Of a stretch of 64,000 bases of DNA, positions 23,077 through 35,100 are shown piece by piece (position 1 is the stretch's first letter; each line of letters begins with the position of its first letter). Origin of the DNA: Mesorhabditis belari (taxonomy: Eukaryota; Nematoda; Chromadorea; Rhabditida; Rhabditidae); contig CAUEEP010000736.1 of NCBI GenBank assembly GCA_958450365.1, forward strand, positions 4,026,001 through 4,090,000. Reading direction: 5' to 3'. The notes beneath the pieces were generated by a model. It did not search any database. It was not told the DNA's origin and saw only the letters and a list, made by a program, of their open reading frames with translations. A program made the position numbers and the translations under genes.

Positions 23077-23955
23077 AGGGTGCGCCATAATTGTCGCAAC
23101 AAGATAAAGGTCTGATTTTAAGGCAAAGCAAAAAAAGAAAAATTTTTAACTGATAACATTCATTGTACATTAACAATTATAAATGAACTATCAAATTCGA
23201 ATTGGCCACCATTAGCATTTGAGCAGGCTCGCAGACGTTTTGGGAAGGCGGCAACGGTGGCGACAAAATAGGCTGGATCGAGCTCTTCCCACGCTTTCAA
23301 CAGTGATTTCTTCGAGCTTTCGATGTTTTGTGGGGCTTTGAACAAGCTTTGGCTTCTAGAATCGAACAAACTGAGAAATCCATTGGGAGAGCTAGGTGGC
23401 CACTCAGAAAAAGAAATCAGGTCCGGGAAGTTATTTTGGCAGAACTCTGCATCTGATCTCAATTTTCGATTGTTTTTAGCGGCATTCGAAAGAAGTTGAG
23501 CCTTGTTTTTCATGTAAGCAGTAAGTTTGAGCTTATTTTTGACGATCCGAGGTAGTGAAGTTCTTGAAATCGTCATCTTCTTTGTCGTTTGCCTTATCGA
23601 CTGGTTTGGCTTCTTCCAAATTGGGTCCCTCACTTGCTTGATGTTTGTCTTTGCCTTTGTCTTTGCGTCTACCGCTTCTTGGTGCATCAGCAATTGTTCC
23701 CGTAGCTTCGTAGCCTTGAATACTGCGGAAAATGACACTTCTGTTGACTTTAAGACGCTTATGAATCTCCGGTGCCGACTCCTCGCTTGTGCAATTCGAT
23801 TGTCGATGGGGATTTTCCAAAGTTTTTAAAAAACAACACATTTTATATGAAAAAAGTTTTGATTATATTCCAAATAAAAGAAAACCAGAAATGAAGCTTA
23901 AATCAACGAGTTATTGTTCATGAACGCGCGTGGCGACAATTATTGTTGCACCCTG
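23077..23955 (-). mobile_element. maT/Tc1-like transposon with decayed transposase
   Basis: The inverted ends CAGGGTGCGCCATAATTGTC and GACAATTATTGTTGCACCCTG are flanked by TA. The minus strand encodes an N-terminal helix-turn-helix piece (about 23841-23640, EIHKRLKVNRSVIFRSIQGY) and, in another frame, a C-terminal catalytic piece (about 23470-23190: NNFPDLISFSEWPPSSP, then KKSLLKAWEELDPAYF). In intact relatives WPPSSPDLNP carries the last catalytic Asp; here the residue after SSP is N. An Asp/Lys-rich low-complexity stretch lies between the pieces. Inactive. Confidence 0.75.
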
Positions 23956-23956
23956 T

Positions 23957-24122
23957 AAAGTTGCAAAGCGTTAGGAACGTTGAGGAGGCCTTTAGTGCTC
24001 GCCTTTAGGACGGAATGCTCCTTTAGTGTGCCCAACTGAAAGTCAAGTTGACTTAAACAAGTTAAACACATCAAGTTACTGATTTGGAAGAAGATAATAG
24101 CAAATGCAGGCACCAGCTTCAA
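23957..24122 (-). pseudogene. Possible signal-peptide exon cut by a transposon
   Basis: The minus-strand reading starts MKLVPAFAIIFFQISNLMC, a good signal peptide, and continues LTCLSQLDFQLGTLKEHSVL until it enters the terminus of the transposon ending at 23955, where it stops. No continuation was found beyond the transposon. Either a broken secreted gene or chance; low confidence. Confidence 0.3.
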
Positions 24123-24288
24123 AGAAAGACATTATAAGTCGGTTGATGCTCTCGGCTGTGGCAAGTAATCTAAAGTTGAAGTGTAGTTTTTCCGATCAAT
24201 TGGTCATATTTCAAATGAAATTGGTTAGCTTTTATATTGTGATTCTTGGTTAGATTTCTTATTGTGAGCTTCTTTTGATTAATTTTGT

Positions 24289-24370
24289 GAAATCGAAAAG
24301 GATTACGGTAGAAATTGACTAAATATCTTGAAAAAGGATGGACTTGTTTACTCGTAGGCCGTTTTCTATC
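24289..24370. repeat. Short hairpin element, copy 3
   Basis: Starts GAAATCGAAAAGGATTACGG and ends CCGTTTTCTATC. It is slightly shortened and more diverged than the copies at 28-120 and 542-634. Confidence 0.5.
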
Positions 24371-24714
24371 AAGTACTATCAAACGGAAAAGCTTATTTCT
24401 ATTTCTCAATCTCACCGAATCGGCCATGTCAATTGATCATTCATTATTGAGAAATAGGCACCGAATGGACTCAAAATAAATATCAAAATGCAAATCTAAA
24501 TTTTTTTTCAACTTAACAAGATTTCAATGATTTATGACATTTATTTATCAATAATTTCTTAATCTATCTGTCCGGATTTGAGAAATAACCGAAAGTTTTC
24601 AACAGGTGTCAGTCAAAGCTCACAAAGTGACCCAAAACAATGTTTGTTTCAAAAAAATTTCGGGTCTATTGACCCTGTTCTATTCTATCTCGGTAGATGT
24701 GTAAGGGATGACTT

Positions 24715-25330
24715 TGGTATGAGATATCCCATGCTGTTTCCATCGTATTCACCCATTCTCCAAGATCCTCAGCTAAGGAAGCAGAACTTCAGTTGAGCTC
24801 ACACTCGTGCAAGCATGTTAACGGACCGTGGCGGACCGAGCCGGCTCGTTGGATGCTATGAAATTTGAGATGGTTAAATTTATGGATATTCATTAGCTCT
24901 ATCCATTGAACCAAGTTCACAGAATCCAACGACCCAGCCCACCATGGTCCTTTTTTGGTGGACTAGTCCGCTAACATGCCTGCATAATATACATGAGCCA
25001 CTACAAATTACAAAATGACGAACTGTGAAAATACAAACGGTCATAACATTTTTCTCGTTGAGTATTTTCCAAAATTTTAAAAAAAATTAGAGAAACTCGA
25101 GAGCTTTTGAATGGTACCAAGTTTATGCAGAAATAGAAATAAATAGTTCAAGTTTGCAGCTGTTTTGTGTAGAGTACGAAACACGACTCGTTTAGGATAT
25201 TGGAGATTTAAAAAAAGGATATTGAAGGATGGGTGAATACAATGGAACAGAATGGGATCTCTAATACCAAAGTCATCCCCACGGTCCATTTTTAGCCGAC
25301 CGATCGTTAGCATGCCTGCACTCGTACAAG
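24715..25330. mobile_element. Foldback element with nested inner palindrome
   Basis: The outer arms are inverted: GGGATGACTTTGGTATGAGA with ATCGTATTCACCCATTCTCC on the left, and GATGGGTGAATACAATGGAA with ATACCAAAGTCATCCCC on the right. An inner palindrome at about 24813-24985 pairs GTTAACGGACCGTGGCGGAC with GGACTAGTCCGCTAACATG. No ORF of interest. Confidence 0.6.
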
Positions 25331-25405
25331 GGCCACTCATGCCTTATATCTTGCCCTTATCTCATCCAAAGAAGTTCAGTCTCTATCTAGTTTTAACCCG
25401 ATCTA

Positions 25406-25927
25406 TTGGGTTGGGGAGAATGAGTCGGCACCGAAATTTAAAGAAACTTTTTGCACCCATAAAACCTTCTTTAAATACACGTTTTGTTTCATCAAAATGG
25501 TCCACTATTTCTTTACAAAATGGCTTTTGAGAGATTCCACAAAGCTTTTCTTTCGTGGAGTTTATCAACTTCCAAACGCAGCTGGTTAAAATGGCAAAGA
25601 GTCCGACTCATCATTTGAACAGTTTCTTTCACATAAACCTTCTTTGGTGTTTATATAAAAAAAGATAGAGCACACTCAATTACATAAGTTACCAAATTTT
25701 CAGGAAGATCCCTCCAACCGTTTACTCTAGATGACAGTTTATCGATTTTGTGAAAAAAATGATCCTTTGTTGAGTTGAGGCGCTGTTTGAGTTCTCTTTT
25801 AAATATTATTTTGTAGAGAATTAGTTACCCTTCTACGGATATCAAACGCATATCATTTGACAAAGTCTGCTATAAGTTTTAGAAATTTCTTTCATTTTCG
25901 GCGCCGACTCATTCTCCCCAACCCAAT
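25406..25927. mobile_element. MITE family TTGGGTTGGGGAGAATGAG, copy 1
   Basis: 522 bp, flanked by TA, with inverted ends TTGGGTTGGGGAGAATGAGT and ACTCATTCTCCCCAACCCAA. Other copies at 27598-28116 and 34044-34562 are close to identical. Non-coding; the TA target points to a Tc1/mariner-class parent. Confidence 0.85.
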
Positions 25928-26684
25928 AGTTCAACCTCAATCAAATCCCTCATTTCTCCGAACCCTCCAACCTCCTATCTCCACTCACCACCATTCCAAT
26001 CAGATCTTTAACCTCCTGAAATTTATTCAAAAATCCATATTATACGGAGTGTCACCAAATGGAATCGAATTGAAAATAAAAAGCAAAATATAGCTGAGTG
26101 CTAAAATTTTGTAAATAACAACTTTTTGAAGAGATCTTCAAACCTATAAGAATCGTTGTCATCATTGGGATTTCAAGGATTTCAAGGACTTTTCCCATTT
26201 TTCAGAGGCTAAGAAGAAATGGAATGAAATTTGGAAAAGATTTGACTTTTTTGAATATTCTCCAATTTCAGGACGAAAATTGAGTTTATATTGCTAAGCG
26301 CTAAAATTGACAAAAAAAACTAGAATGATTAATCTTGAAAGACTCAAGATCAATTCTTATTCTGAAATCTCTTACGTTTCTTTTGCGATTTGATTACGAA
26401 ATAATTTGATTTGGAGATTTTTGGCGGGGAAAATTGAAGCTGTTTCTTGAGAAATTTGTACTCAAAAAGTTAACTCTTTGCGTAAATCTGGGATTTCGAA
26501 TGAATGAGGCGTCTAAAAAGAACGTCGAGTCAACAGCTTGATTCTGAGTAATGAATGTTTAGATTTAGTTCTCTTATCGATCTTTCATTCAATCAGAATA
26601 AAATTTATATGACCATAGGCAGAATTTCATTAAGATCTAAAAAGCAAAATAACCAGCAAAAACATGAAATTTGAAGGAAGTTAT

Positions 26685-27428
26685 TCATGTAATCCTGCAA
26701 ATTTGAGGGTTAACTAAAGAGACTTTGAGAATTTGACCCGAAGCTTGCGATTCTTTTGCAGAGATCAGTGTCTTATGAGCAGAACGTCGACCGTCGACCG
26801 TCAAAAATCCAAATCCGCGTAAACGACGTTGTACTGTCTTTGAACTAATTTCCTTTTTGCCTTTGTCAGGCAAATCGGCGTAAATCTCGACCGATGACTT
26901 CTTTGGGTCAGCCTTTGAAGAGTTTTCATTTGCAAACCATCTCGTTTTGTCGTCTTTCTGTGTCTTCTATGCTTATGAGCATTTGCTGTTCCAGTTCGAG
27001 CGTATCTTTTTAAAATTTTTGATACAGTACTCTTTGAAAGGCCAAGAGATCGAGCGATAAATGTCTGCTTCTGCCTATTTTGGTGCATCCATACAACATC
27101 TTCGCGTTTCTCTGTTGAAGTCTCTTTCTTGCTGTCCATCTATAAAAAAAGTTAAAATAATTAGTAGAGGCTTAAAAAGATACAAATAGAACAAAAAAGT
27201 AATATACTTGAGACTTTGATGAATTTCCAAATTTATGTCCTCTGGGTTTATAGATAAATGCATTAAAAATAATAGTTTTCAAAAAGTTCAGCAGTTCTGT
27301 CTATGGATTATTACGTGTTTTTTAGGTCTACATATTTTCGCATACATAAACATACCGAATCAGATTTTACTAAGAAAATTTTTTTTAGAAAAAAACAATA
27401 GTTTCCAAAATTATGTCCGCTACTGTAT
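26685..27428 (-). mobile_element. Tc1-like transposon fragment
   Basis: The terminus TACAGTAGCGGACATAATTT is read from 27428 on the minus strand. The coding part starts at 27139 and reads TFIARSLGLSKSTVSKILKR, a helix-turn-helix DNA-binding motif, followed by HKHRRHRKTTKRD. After a frameshift near 26870 comes ISSKTVQRRLRGFGF, the second Tc1 N-terminal subdomain. The catalytic domain is absent, so this is a 5' fragment. Confidence 0.75.
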
Positions 27429-28590
27429 ATAATGATCAACATTTTCTATCAACACATTTGAATTGTAGTTTATAAGGTCCAATTTGCACTTAAATATAGA
27501 TATTTTCACCTTCATTGATCTAAAAATTTGAAAGTATACCTGCAAACAAAATTATAACAAAGACAAGCAAGCTTTTTGGTAACATTGCCAGAAAATATTG
27601 GGTTGGGGAGAATGAGTCGGCGCCGAAAATCAAAAAAAATGTCTAAAACTTCTATTCGACTTCGTCAAATAATATGCGTTTGATATGAGTAGAATGGTTA
27701 ACTAATTCTCTACAAAATGACATTTAAAAGAAAATTCAAACAGCGCCTCCGCTCAAGAAAAAGCCATTTTTTCACAAAAACTACAAACTGTCATCTAGAA
27801 AAAACCATTGGTGGGATCTTCCTGCAAATTTGGCAACTTAAGTAATTGAATGTGCTCTATCTTTTTTATATAAACACCAAAGAAGGTTTATGTGAAAGAA
27901 ACTGTTCAAATGATGAGTCGGACTCTTTGCCATTTTAACCAGCTGCGTTTGGAAGTTCATAAACTCCACGAAAGAAAAGCTTTGTGGAATCTCTCAAAAG
28001 TCATTTTATAGAGAAATAGTGGATCCTTTTGATGAAACCAAACGTATGTTTAAAGAAGGCTTTATGTGTGCAAAAAGTCCCTTTAAAGTTTCGCGCCGAC
28101 TCATTCTCCCCAACCCAATAGTATAATGTTTAAAAAATTCAAGCAATTTTTATGCAACCTTAATGAATCATTTACAAACAAAGACATTTTGCAACAAAAT
28201 GCTTTCTTTATTCAACAAAGATCAGCTTTAGTCAGAGTCCGAGAGGAGGAAGTCAGAGTCAGATTTCACTCTGTGAGTGTACAACAAAGATCTGTGCTGA
28301 TCTTTGTTGAATGTTCACTCACAGAGTGAACTCTGACTCTGACTTCCTCCTCTCTAACCCTGACTGATAAAAATCGTTGTATAAAAATCGCTTGAATTTT
28401 TTAAACATTATACTATTTTCTGGCAATGTTACCAAAAAGCTTGCTTGGCTTTGTTATAATTTTGTTTGCAGGTATACTTTCAAAATTTTCAGATCAATGA
28501 AGGTGAAAATATCTATATTGAAGTGCAAATTGAACCTTATAAACTACAATTCAAATGTGTTGATAGAAAATGTTGATCATTATATAAGTT
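27424..28590. mobile_element. Foldback element interrupted by a MITE
   Basis: The outer arms 27424-27597 and 28408-28590 are inverted repeats of about 170 bp (GCCAGAAAATA against TATTTTCTGGCAATGTTACC). The inner arms GTATAATGTTTAAAAAATTC (28122 on) and GAATTTTTTAAACATTATAC (about 28391-28410) also pair, as do GAGGAAGTCAGAGTCAGA and CTGACTCTGACTTCCTCC. The MITE at 27598-28116 is inserted in the left arm. Confidence 0.7.
27598..28116. mobile_element. MITE family TTGGGTTGGGGAGAATGAG, copy 2
   Basis: 519 bp, TA-flanked, opposite orientation to copy 1. Both 27-bp ends are intact. It is nested inside the foldback element 27424-28590, so it arrived later. Confidence 0.85.
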
Positions 28591-28719
28591 GAATATGATA
28601 TGATATAGATATTGATATTGAATATGATATAGATCCTGAAGCTGGACTAAATAAATATCAAATCAAAGCTTTTTTAGATAAAGTTCTCCTGTAACACATT
28701 GTTTTTTTTCCCTTTTCAG

Positions 28720-29558
28720 TCCCACTCACCTCTTCTCGAAGACACGAACTTGTGCCAGACTGTACGCCAGAATGTGGAAACATCAACGTTTGCTGCAAAT
28801 CGAAAGGTTTTGATGCACCTGGGTATTGTCATCAAGGCAATGCGGTGTGTACAAATTATGGAAAAGGTTGGTAAAAATGTTGTAAGAAAAGAGAATCTTT
28901 GGCTCTTGGGTGAAAGGCGGGTATAAGTTTTAAGTTGTTGAGCTTTGAAGACTCGTAACTTCTCATAGAGTTCACATTTTGTCTTACTAATTTTATATTC
29001 TTGTAGATGACAGTTCAGGCTTCAATTTGATATCTAATAGAGGTTGATAGAGATTTTCAGTCAAGAGTAAGCAAAGGTGTCAAGGCCGATTTCTTGTTTT
29101 GACACGTTTGCTCAACTCCCCTTTTGTTTTCTCAGAAGTGAAGTGTCCAATCTAACTCTAATAGGACTCTAAAAATGTTTTCAATCAATTCAGCTTAAAA
29201 TTTAATCCTAGAGAACCCATTTCATTTGAGTAAAACATTTAGAAAAGGGCGTAACTGAGGTCAAACCAAAAGTGTTCCAACTTTACCCTCACCTTTATAT
29301 TTCAAGGATTTTTTTCTTCTGCATTGACTTTGAAGATTTCCCAGATTCTCAACATTTTTAGATAAAGCCCGATTCAAGGCGTTTCGCAATCAAAAATGCG
29401 ATGGTCGATGCAGTACAATTGTTGAATGTTGTGAAGATCAGAAAGGCTACAAGAATGGAGGATTTTGTGTCGAGAATCAAGCATTTTGTCTCAAAGAAGT
29501 GAAGAAGGGAGGCTGGTTTATTCCACCAATTACCCTTATCGGCGCCTCATTTGGGTAA
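28720..29558 (+). CDS. Two-module knottin-like Cys-rich protein (5' exon missing)
   Basis: Two exons, 28720-28866 and 29362-29558, join in phase (AAAG|GTTGG donor, TTTTTAG acceptor) and end at TAA. They encode two successive modules: DCTPECGNINVCCKSKGF followed by GYCHQGNAVC, and CDGRCSTIVECCEDQKGY followed by GGFCVENQAFC. Each has the order C-x3-C-x5-CC-x(n)-C-x6-C, the six-cysteine inhibitor-cystine-knot framework, so the gene arose by module duplication. The tail KGGWFIPPITLIGASFG is hydrophobic. Exon 28720 has an open 5' phase, so a signal-peptide exon should lie upstream, but a foldback element and a MITE occupy that region and I did not find it. The framework is shared by protease inhibitors, peptides of defence and venom peptides; no function is claimed. 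Confidence 0.6.
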
Positions 29559-29935
29559 CTAAATGAAATAATGATGAAATCTATTTTTATTTCATTTAAT
29601 TCTATGTATTTTTAAAAGATAACCCTAAAGTTTTGTCCAATTTTCAACAAACTTTTTCGTTTTTCCTTTCTTGGCTTCAATAAAATGCATTTTATCAATG
29701 AGATATCTTTATCAAGCAACTTAAAATAAAATAAATATAAATAAAAATCTTTCTGAAATTTTTTTCCAGCCTAAAGTTCGATCTAATTGTTCATTCCAAA
29801 AAAGCCGAAAAATGGATAAGAGCCACTTTCCTTGCGTTTTCGAGTTTCTTTTGAATGGAGTGGCGAGCTTTGAAGGTAAATAATTTCTTTCAGAGTTAAT
29901 ATTTCCTCTTTCAATTCATATAATCTTAGAGAACA

Positions 29936-30110
29936 ATTCAAGCTTCAAAATGATACATAATAGTCGGTGATTGGCCAGTTTAGCCGAAGAAAACCCCATG
30001 GTGACAACTGGTTTTGTCGCTTTCACGTACCCTGACCTTTGTTTTCTCAGAACTTGATTGTCCAATCAAGCTTTATTATGTATCATTATGGAGCCGGATC
30101 TTTCCTTTAC
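29936..30110. repeat. Inverted repeat of about 175 bp
   Basis: AAGCTTCAAAATGATACATA at the left is answered by TTATTATGTATCATTATGGA at the right, and GGTGATTGGCC by a TTGATTGTCCAATCAAGC block. A related but more diverged segment lies at about 28990-29165 in the intron of the knottin-like gene. Nothing else was seen in 29760-30130. Confidence 0.45.
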
Positions 30111-30137
30111 AAGACTTTATAAATAGCTAAGGAAACT

Positions 30138-30200
30138 ACCGTAAATACTCTAATAGAGTAAATAATAAAGAAGCGCATGCGCTTCTAATGGTTCCCTATC
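30138..30200. repeat. Terminal fragment of the CCGTAAATACTCTAATAG family
   Basis: TACCGTAAATACTCTAATAG followed by the short palindrome GAAGCGCATGCGCTTC. This end is shared with the elements at 33888-34675 and 58587-59097; the rest is missing. The stretch 30200-31070 holds no clear gene apart from a weak minus-strand reading at 30957-30736 that could be a short exon. Confidence 0.4.
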
Positions 30201-31075
30201 CTTTTTCGGCCTCCACAAAACATTACATAAGGGGGCCATATACAATTTTTCAAAAAAATCGTTTAAAATCACTCTAGTTCGATTGGAAATGCTTGAAAAC
30301 AAGCGAAAAACATGTTTAAAACAAGAAAATTTTTTTCATAAGTCGATAGGTCATTTTTGACTTCAGCCTCCGCTTTGTGTTTCCCTTTTTAACTCATTTC
30401 ATTCTAAACACTGGGTAAACATTCAGGTTGGGCAGACTAAAGTTTCTTTCCTCAAAAAAACAGCCTTTAAATAAGTTCTCGAAAGGAAATTCTTGATTTT
30501 TGTGTTAATTTTTCAGTTTTTTTTTGTTAGATTTACTGTCATTTGGAAATAGCAAAATGAGAAAATGGCAAGATTAAGCTTTCCAAAACAAGAAATATCA
30601 TCAAGTCCAATTGATAAAAAAATTTTTTAACAAGACTGAATATCTTGAAATTCAATAGAAACAATTCAAAGATACTCTAACTGAGAAATTGAATATCCTT
30701 TGTTTGGCAAGAATGCAGAATACTTTATCAGGACTTTACAGGATCTTTAAAGAAAACAGAATAAGGGAAATGCTGAAAGTAATGGCGAAATGCAAATTCG
30801 TTTGAGTTTGTGTAATTATGGAAGTTGGTTGAGGATGATGCTTTGAAATGAAGTGGATACGAAGGAATGTACCATCTAATTCACGAGTTTTTGATCTCGA
30901 TTTCCATAGCACCTGAATTGGTTGAATTTTGATGGCAAGAGGGGAAATCTGGTTCATCCAAGACTCAAGGCTTCATCCGAATCCAGATATGTAAAATAAA
31001 AGACGACAAAATGTAACTGATATCTGTTCAAGTACGTTGGTTTATTAAGAATGGATGAATATTGGGTGAATGGAA

Positions 31076-31297
31076 TACCGTATTTTCTCTAATAGTAGTG
31101 CACCCTGAGCGTCGCCTAAATTCCTCGAAATCTCGAGAGCCGCTTATCAGAACCTATCGATGTGGGGTCGGAAAATGTAGCTGACGATGAGATCTAGTTG
31201 GAGATTAGAGTGTTGAGCTTCTGCAAAAGCTTGGAAACCGTAAAATAGTCACCAACTCGGCTCGCCAGGGTGCACTACTATTAGAGAAAATACGGTA
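31076..31297. mobile_element. MITE family TACCGTATTTTCTCTAATAG, copy 3
   Basis: 222 bp with perfect ends (TACCGTATTTTCTCTAATAG and its inverse), in the opposite orientation to copies 1, 2, 4 and 5. It is the most intact member in the window. Confidence 0.82.
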
Positions 31298-31849
31298 TTC
31301 AAGAAGGAATTTTCTACATGTAGAATTTAGAAAAGTACATGTAGAATACTTGGGTTGTACAACAGACATGGTCTCAGTCGGTTTTTTCTCGGACAGAGCC
31401 GAGAGTCCGGTTCGATTTGTCTCCGAAAAACCAAAAGCTTTGGTTTAGTCCGGGGCCCAAAACCAAAAAAACCTAGACTAAAACAAGATTTAGTTTTTGT
31501 CTACAGAAAATCAAACATGTGCCAGAGCCAACAAATTCGGTGTGATTCTATGAAAAACTGAAAAAGGTCGCTGAAAAGTTCTGTCCGCATTCTTAGATTT
31601 GTCTCTATAAGAAAACGTGTAAAAGGCTAAAGTGCTTCAAATTTTAATGATTACGCATTTTTTTTACTCTACGCCAACCATATGATTGATTGAGATATGA
31701 TTTGAAAAACTTTTTTAGTATTAATTCCTATGAGTCAATACCGTTTTTCAGTTTGATCGCGTGTCAAATTTCTACAATTCGTTCTCTAAATCAGTTTTGG
31801 TTTCCATAAAAGCAAATTTTGATAACCTATCTGAAAGAAGAGTCATTTT

Positions 31850-32080
31850 TCTTTAAAACTATACTTTACATAGTCAGATTGTTTTTGAAATTATCAATTT
31901 TTAGAGTTTCAACCATTGTTAGTCGAGTTCGCATCGAAAAATCGCGGAATTTCAATGGAGCTGCGTAAGAGTTGATTGAAAAAACATTAAAAATGCAATT
32001 CAAAAGACAATCTCTACGGTGTTTTATGATAAAGACACGTCTATTAATGCGAACAGAACTTTTCAGCCACCCTGTACTCA
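31850..32080 (-). mobile_element. Possible transposon end downstream of gene B
   Basis: GAACAGAACTTTTCAGCCAC followed by CCTGTA (about 32050-32077) looks like the CAGGGTG-type terminus of the maT elements here, read from the right. No transposase motif or opposite end was found. Confidence 0.3.
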
Positions 32081-32148
32081 CATTTAACTGATAGACATCT
32101 CTCTGCATCAACTTGATCGGCATCTTCGTCTCTGGACCAAGAATTACA

Positions 32149-35100
32149 CTATTTTATGATAAATTTAGTGTCAAATGATTGGAAAAACCCAGTAAATCTT
32201 GTGGCTTTATCATTTCTTGTTGTGTTGATAAATTCTAGCCGTAAATCCGCATTTCCAATCGATTCCACCTCAACAATCACATCAACCATTGAGCATTCTA
32301 CATGAGATTTTTTCAATTTGTGTAAAATAAATACCTGATATAATTTGATGACTAAAAGCTATTGAATAAACATTATAATTTGGATGAATTTGAAATGGAT
32401 TCTGATATCCCAAAGAGTTTAGTATGATCGTTCCATTACAAAGTGATTGATTGCTGAGAGGCAAAGATTCTGGATGAGAGGCTGAAATGATTTATCTAAT
32501 GATTTATCTATTATATTATAGTTTTGTCAACTTTTAGCTAATCATTGCTTAGTAATTTGAGCTGGGATTTATGTAACTGAAGACAATGGAAGGTGAGGAA
32601 CAAAAAATATTTTATCATAACCATACTGAAAAACTGAAATCAGAAATCAGATCAGTTTTTCAGATCAGCCAAGGGCTTGTTTTAGAATTTCAAAATCGTT
32701 ATATCAAGAGTGATTAAACTCTTATGATGATTCATATCGAAAACTATGATAGCAAAGAAAGTTAAACCTACGAGAAAATGATGAAATCGAAATACTTGGT
32801 GCACATCCTGGTGGAATCAAAATGCTGTAAAGACTCGATTTCATCGGTTGGCTCACAAATTTCTCGTCATCGCTGAAAATAAGCTCACGAACAAAGATAA
32901 AGGTTTAAAATTCGACCACAATCGTGCAAAACTTTTTGCCTATTTTGTCTACCTGAAAGTTGTCAAATATCTTCGGGCGAGTTGCGTTTCACGAGGCGGA
33001 AAACTTGAGTAAACATTGTAGGAACAGATAACTGATGAGTGATCCTGTCAAATAAAGATATTATTTACATATTTACAAGTGATTTTGCAGAGATTTTGCA
33101 GAGATTTTTTGAATTTAAAAGCTTGAACCATTTTGAATTTCTCCAAATAATTATCGAATCGATAGAAGAACCCAATCGATACCCAAGTCGGCCTTTCGGA
33201 AGCCTCGAAATGAAATCCGAACGATTCTTTTTGTCTATTTTGATAGTAATTTGGAATCAGAACATAGTCAACTGTTTCTAAATGAATTTTAGAAAAGTTT
33301 TATCCAAAAGAAAACACATACTATCGATGTATTTGATGAAACGAACAGCAATCACACTGGCCAATGCTTGCTCGAAATGACTTGTGCTGATTGCCAAAAA
33401 ATCGTCACTTTTATACTTGCAATTTTTCAAGATCAGATCATTCATCAAGATTTTGCTAGAATTATTGATTTTTATTGAAATCTTATAAAAACTAGCCTTT
33501 CCGTGCAATTATCGAGAGGTGGAATGGATAAATCGAGGAGAAATGGAGTGCTTTGAAGGCACTCAGACTGGAAATTTTCATGGAAATCAAGTCCATTTTT
33601 TGAAAAATCATCACAGATCAAAAGCATACCTCAGCAGCATGGCAAATGAATGCAAATTCGATCTCAAGATCGCCCATCTTTTCTTTTGTGGAATTCACTT
33701 GAACACAAATTGGACTTTGGCTAATTCGACCTGGAAAATGGTCATGAATTCATGATTCTTAGATATTTAATACATTTTTTCCTTTTAAATTAAGCGGAAA
33801 ACTTGTAATGGCTTTTGGGAATGGGGAATATGAATCCGAAATTAGTTTTAAGTTTTTTTGCAATCCTGGAAAGATACTCAAAGACTTGCCGTAAATACTG
33901 TAATAGTACCCCACCCCCCTCGTACAGTCGCGTAGTCGCAAAAGTCTTTTAGTATCTCATTTTTTCAAAGCGCTCGTACTTTCAAAAAATGTGTCTTTGG
34001 TATGAAAAAATAGCCCTGAATTTCAGCTATTTTTTGATAATTATTGGGTTGGGGAGAATGAGTCGGCGCCAAACTTTAAAGGGACTTTTTGCACACATAA
34101 AGCCTTCTTGAAACATACGTTTGGTTTCATCAAAAGGATCCACTATTTCTCTACAAAATGACTTTTGAGAGATTCCACAAAGCTTTTCTTTCGTGGAGTT
34201 TATGAACTTCGAAACGCAGCTGGTTAAAATGGCAAAGAGTCCGACTCATCATTTGAACAGTTTCTTTCACATAAACCTTCTTTGGTGTTTATATAAAAAG
34301 ATAGAGCACATTCAATTACTTAAGTTGCCAAATTTGCAGGAAGATCCCACCAATGGTTTTTTCTAGATCACAGTTTGTAGTTTTTGTGAAAAAATGGCTT
34401 TTTCTTGAGCGGAGGCGCTGTTTGAATTTTCTTTTAAATGTCATTTTGTAGAGAATTAGTTAACCATTCTACTCATATCAAACGCATATTATTTGACGAA
34501 GTCGAATAGAAGTTTTAGACATTTTTTTGATTTTCGGCGCCGACTCATTCTCCCCAACCCAATAGATGCGCATTGTAGCATAAACCAGTCTCGAGAAAAA
34601 CGTGTCCAAAGCTAGACTACGCAACACTCCGCACCGTCATTATGGGGGTGGGATACTATTACAGTATTTACGGTAGGTAATTAAAACAAAATGGAACGAA
34701 GGAAATGAGAGTTTTTAATCTTTCCCGCTTATCTATTGGGTTGGACGAAAAGTTCGTGCGGTTTTTTTTGGGAAACGATCTAAAACTCAATCAATTTGAA
34801 CGTGTAATAGCTCGTTCGAAAGCTGATTATCAACCGGATTCAATGAAAAAAAAAGCCGCTTATTGATTGATGCTTTGAAAAGCAAAATTGAAAGTTTTTA
34901 CAGAAGTTTTAGTAGAGATGGTCAGACCCTAAAAAGTGCAAAAATAGTGTTTCTTCAGTTTTTCGCTTAAAAAGCGATAGGCGATCGGAGATAGGTCGAA
35001 TCTTTGAAATTTTCAAAGCACAAAACGAATTGTCCATCAATTTCTTTCAAAAACAAACGCCTGGATTTAATAGAACATCCAAAATTACATATTCTGGTAA

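Noticed and set aside
25252..25568. Several open frames of 60-90 codons
   Set aside because: They fall inside the foldback 24715-25330 and the MITE 25406-25927, whose other copies do not conserve the frames.
33519..33755. Plus-strand open frame of 78 codons
   Set aside because: The minus strand of the same DNA carries gene B exons with matching splice sites and homology to gene A.
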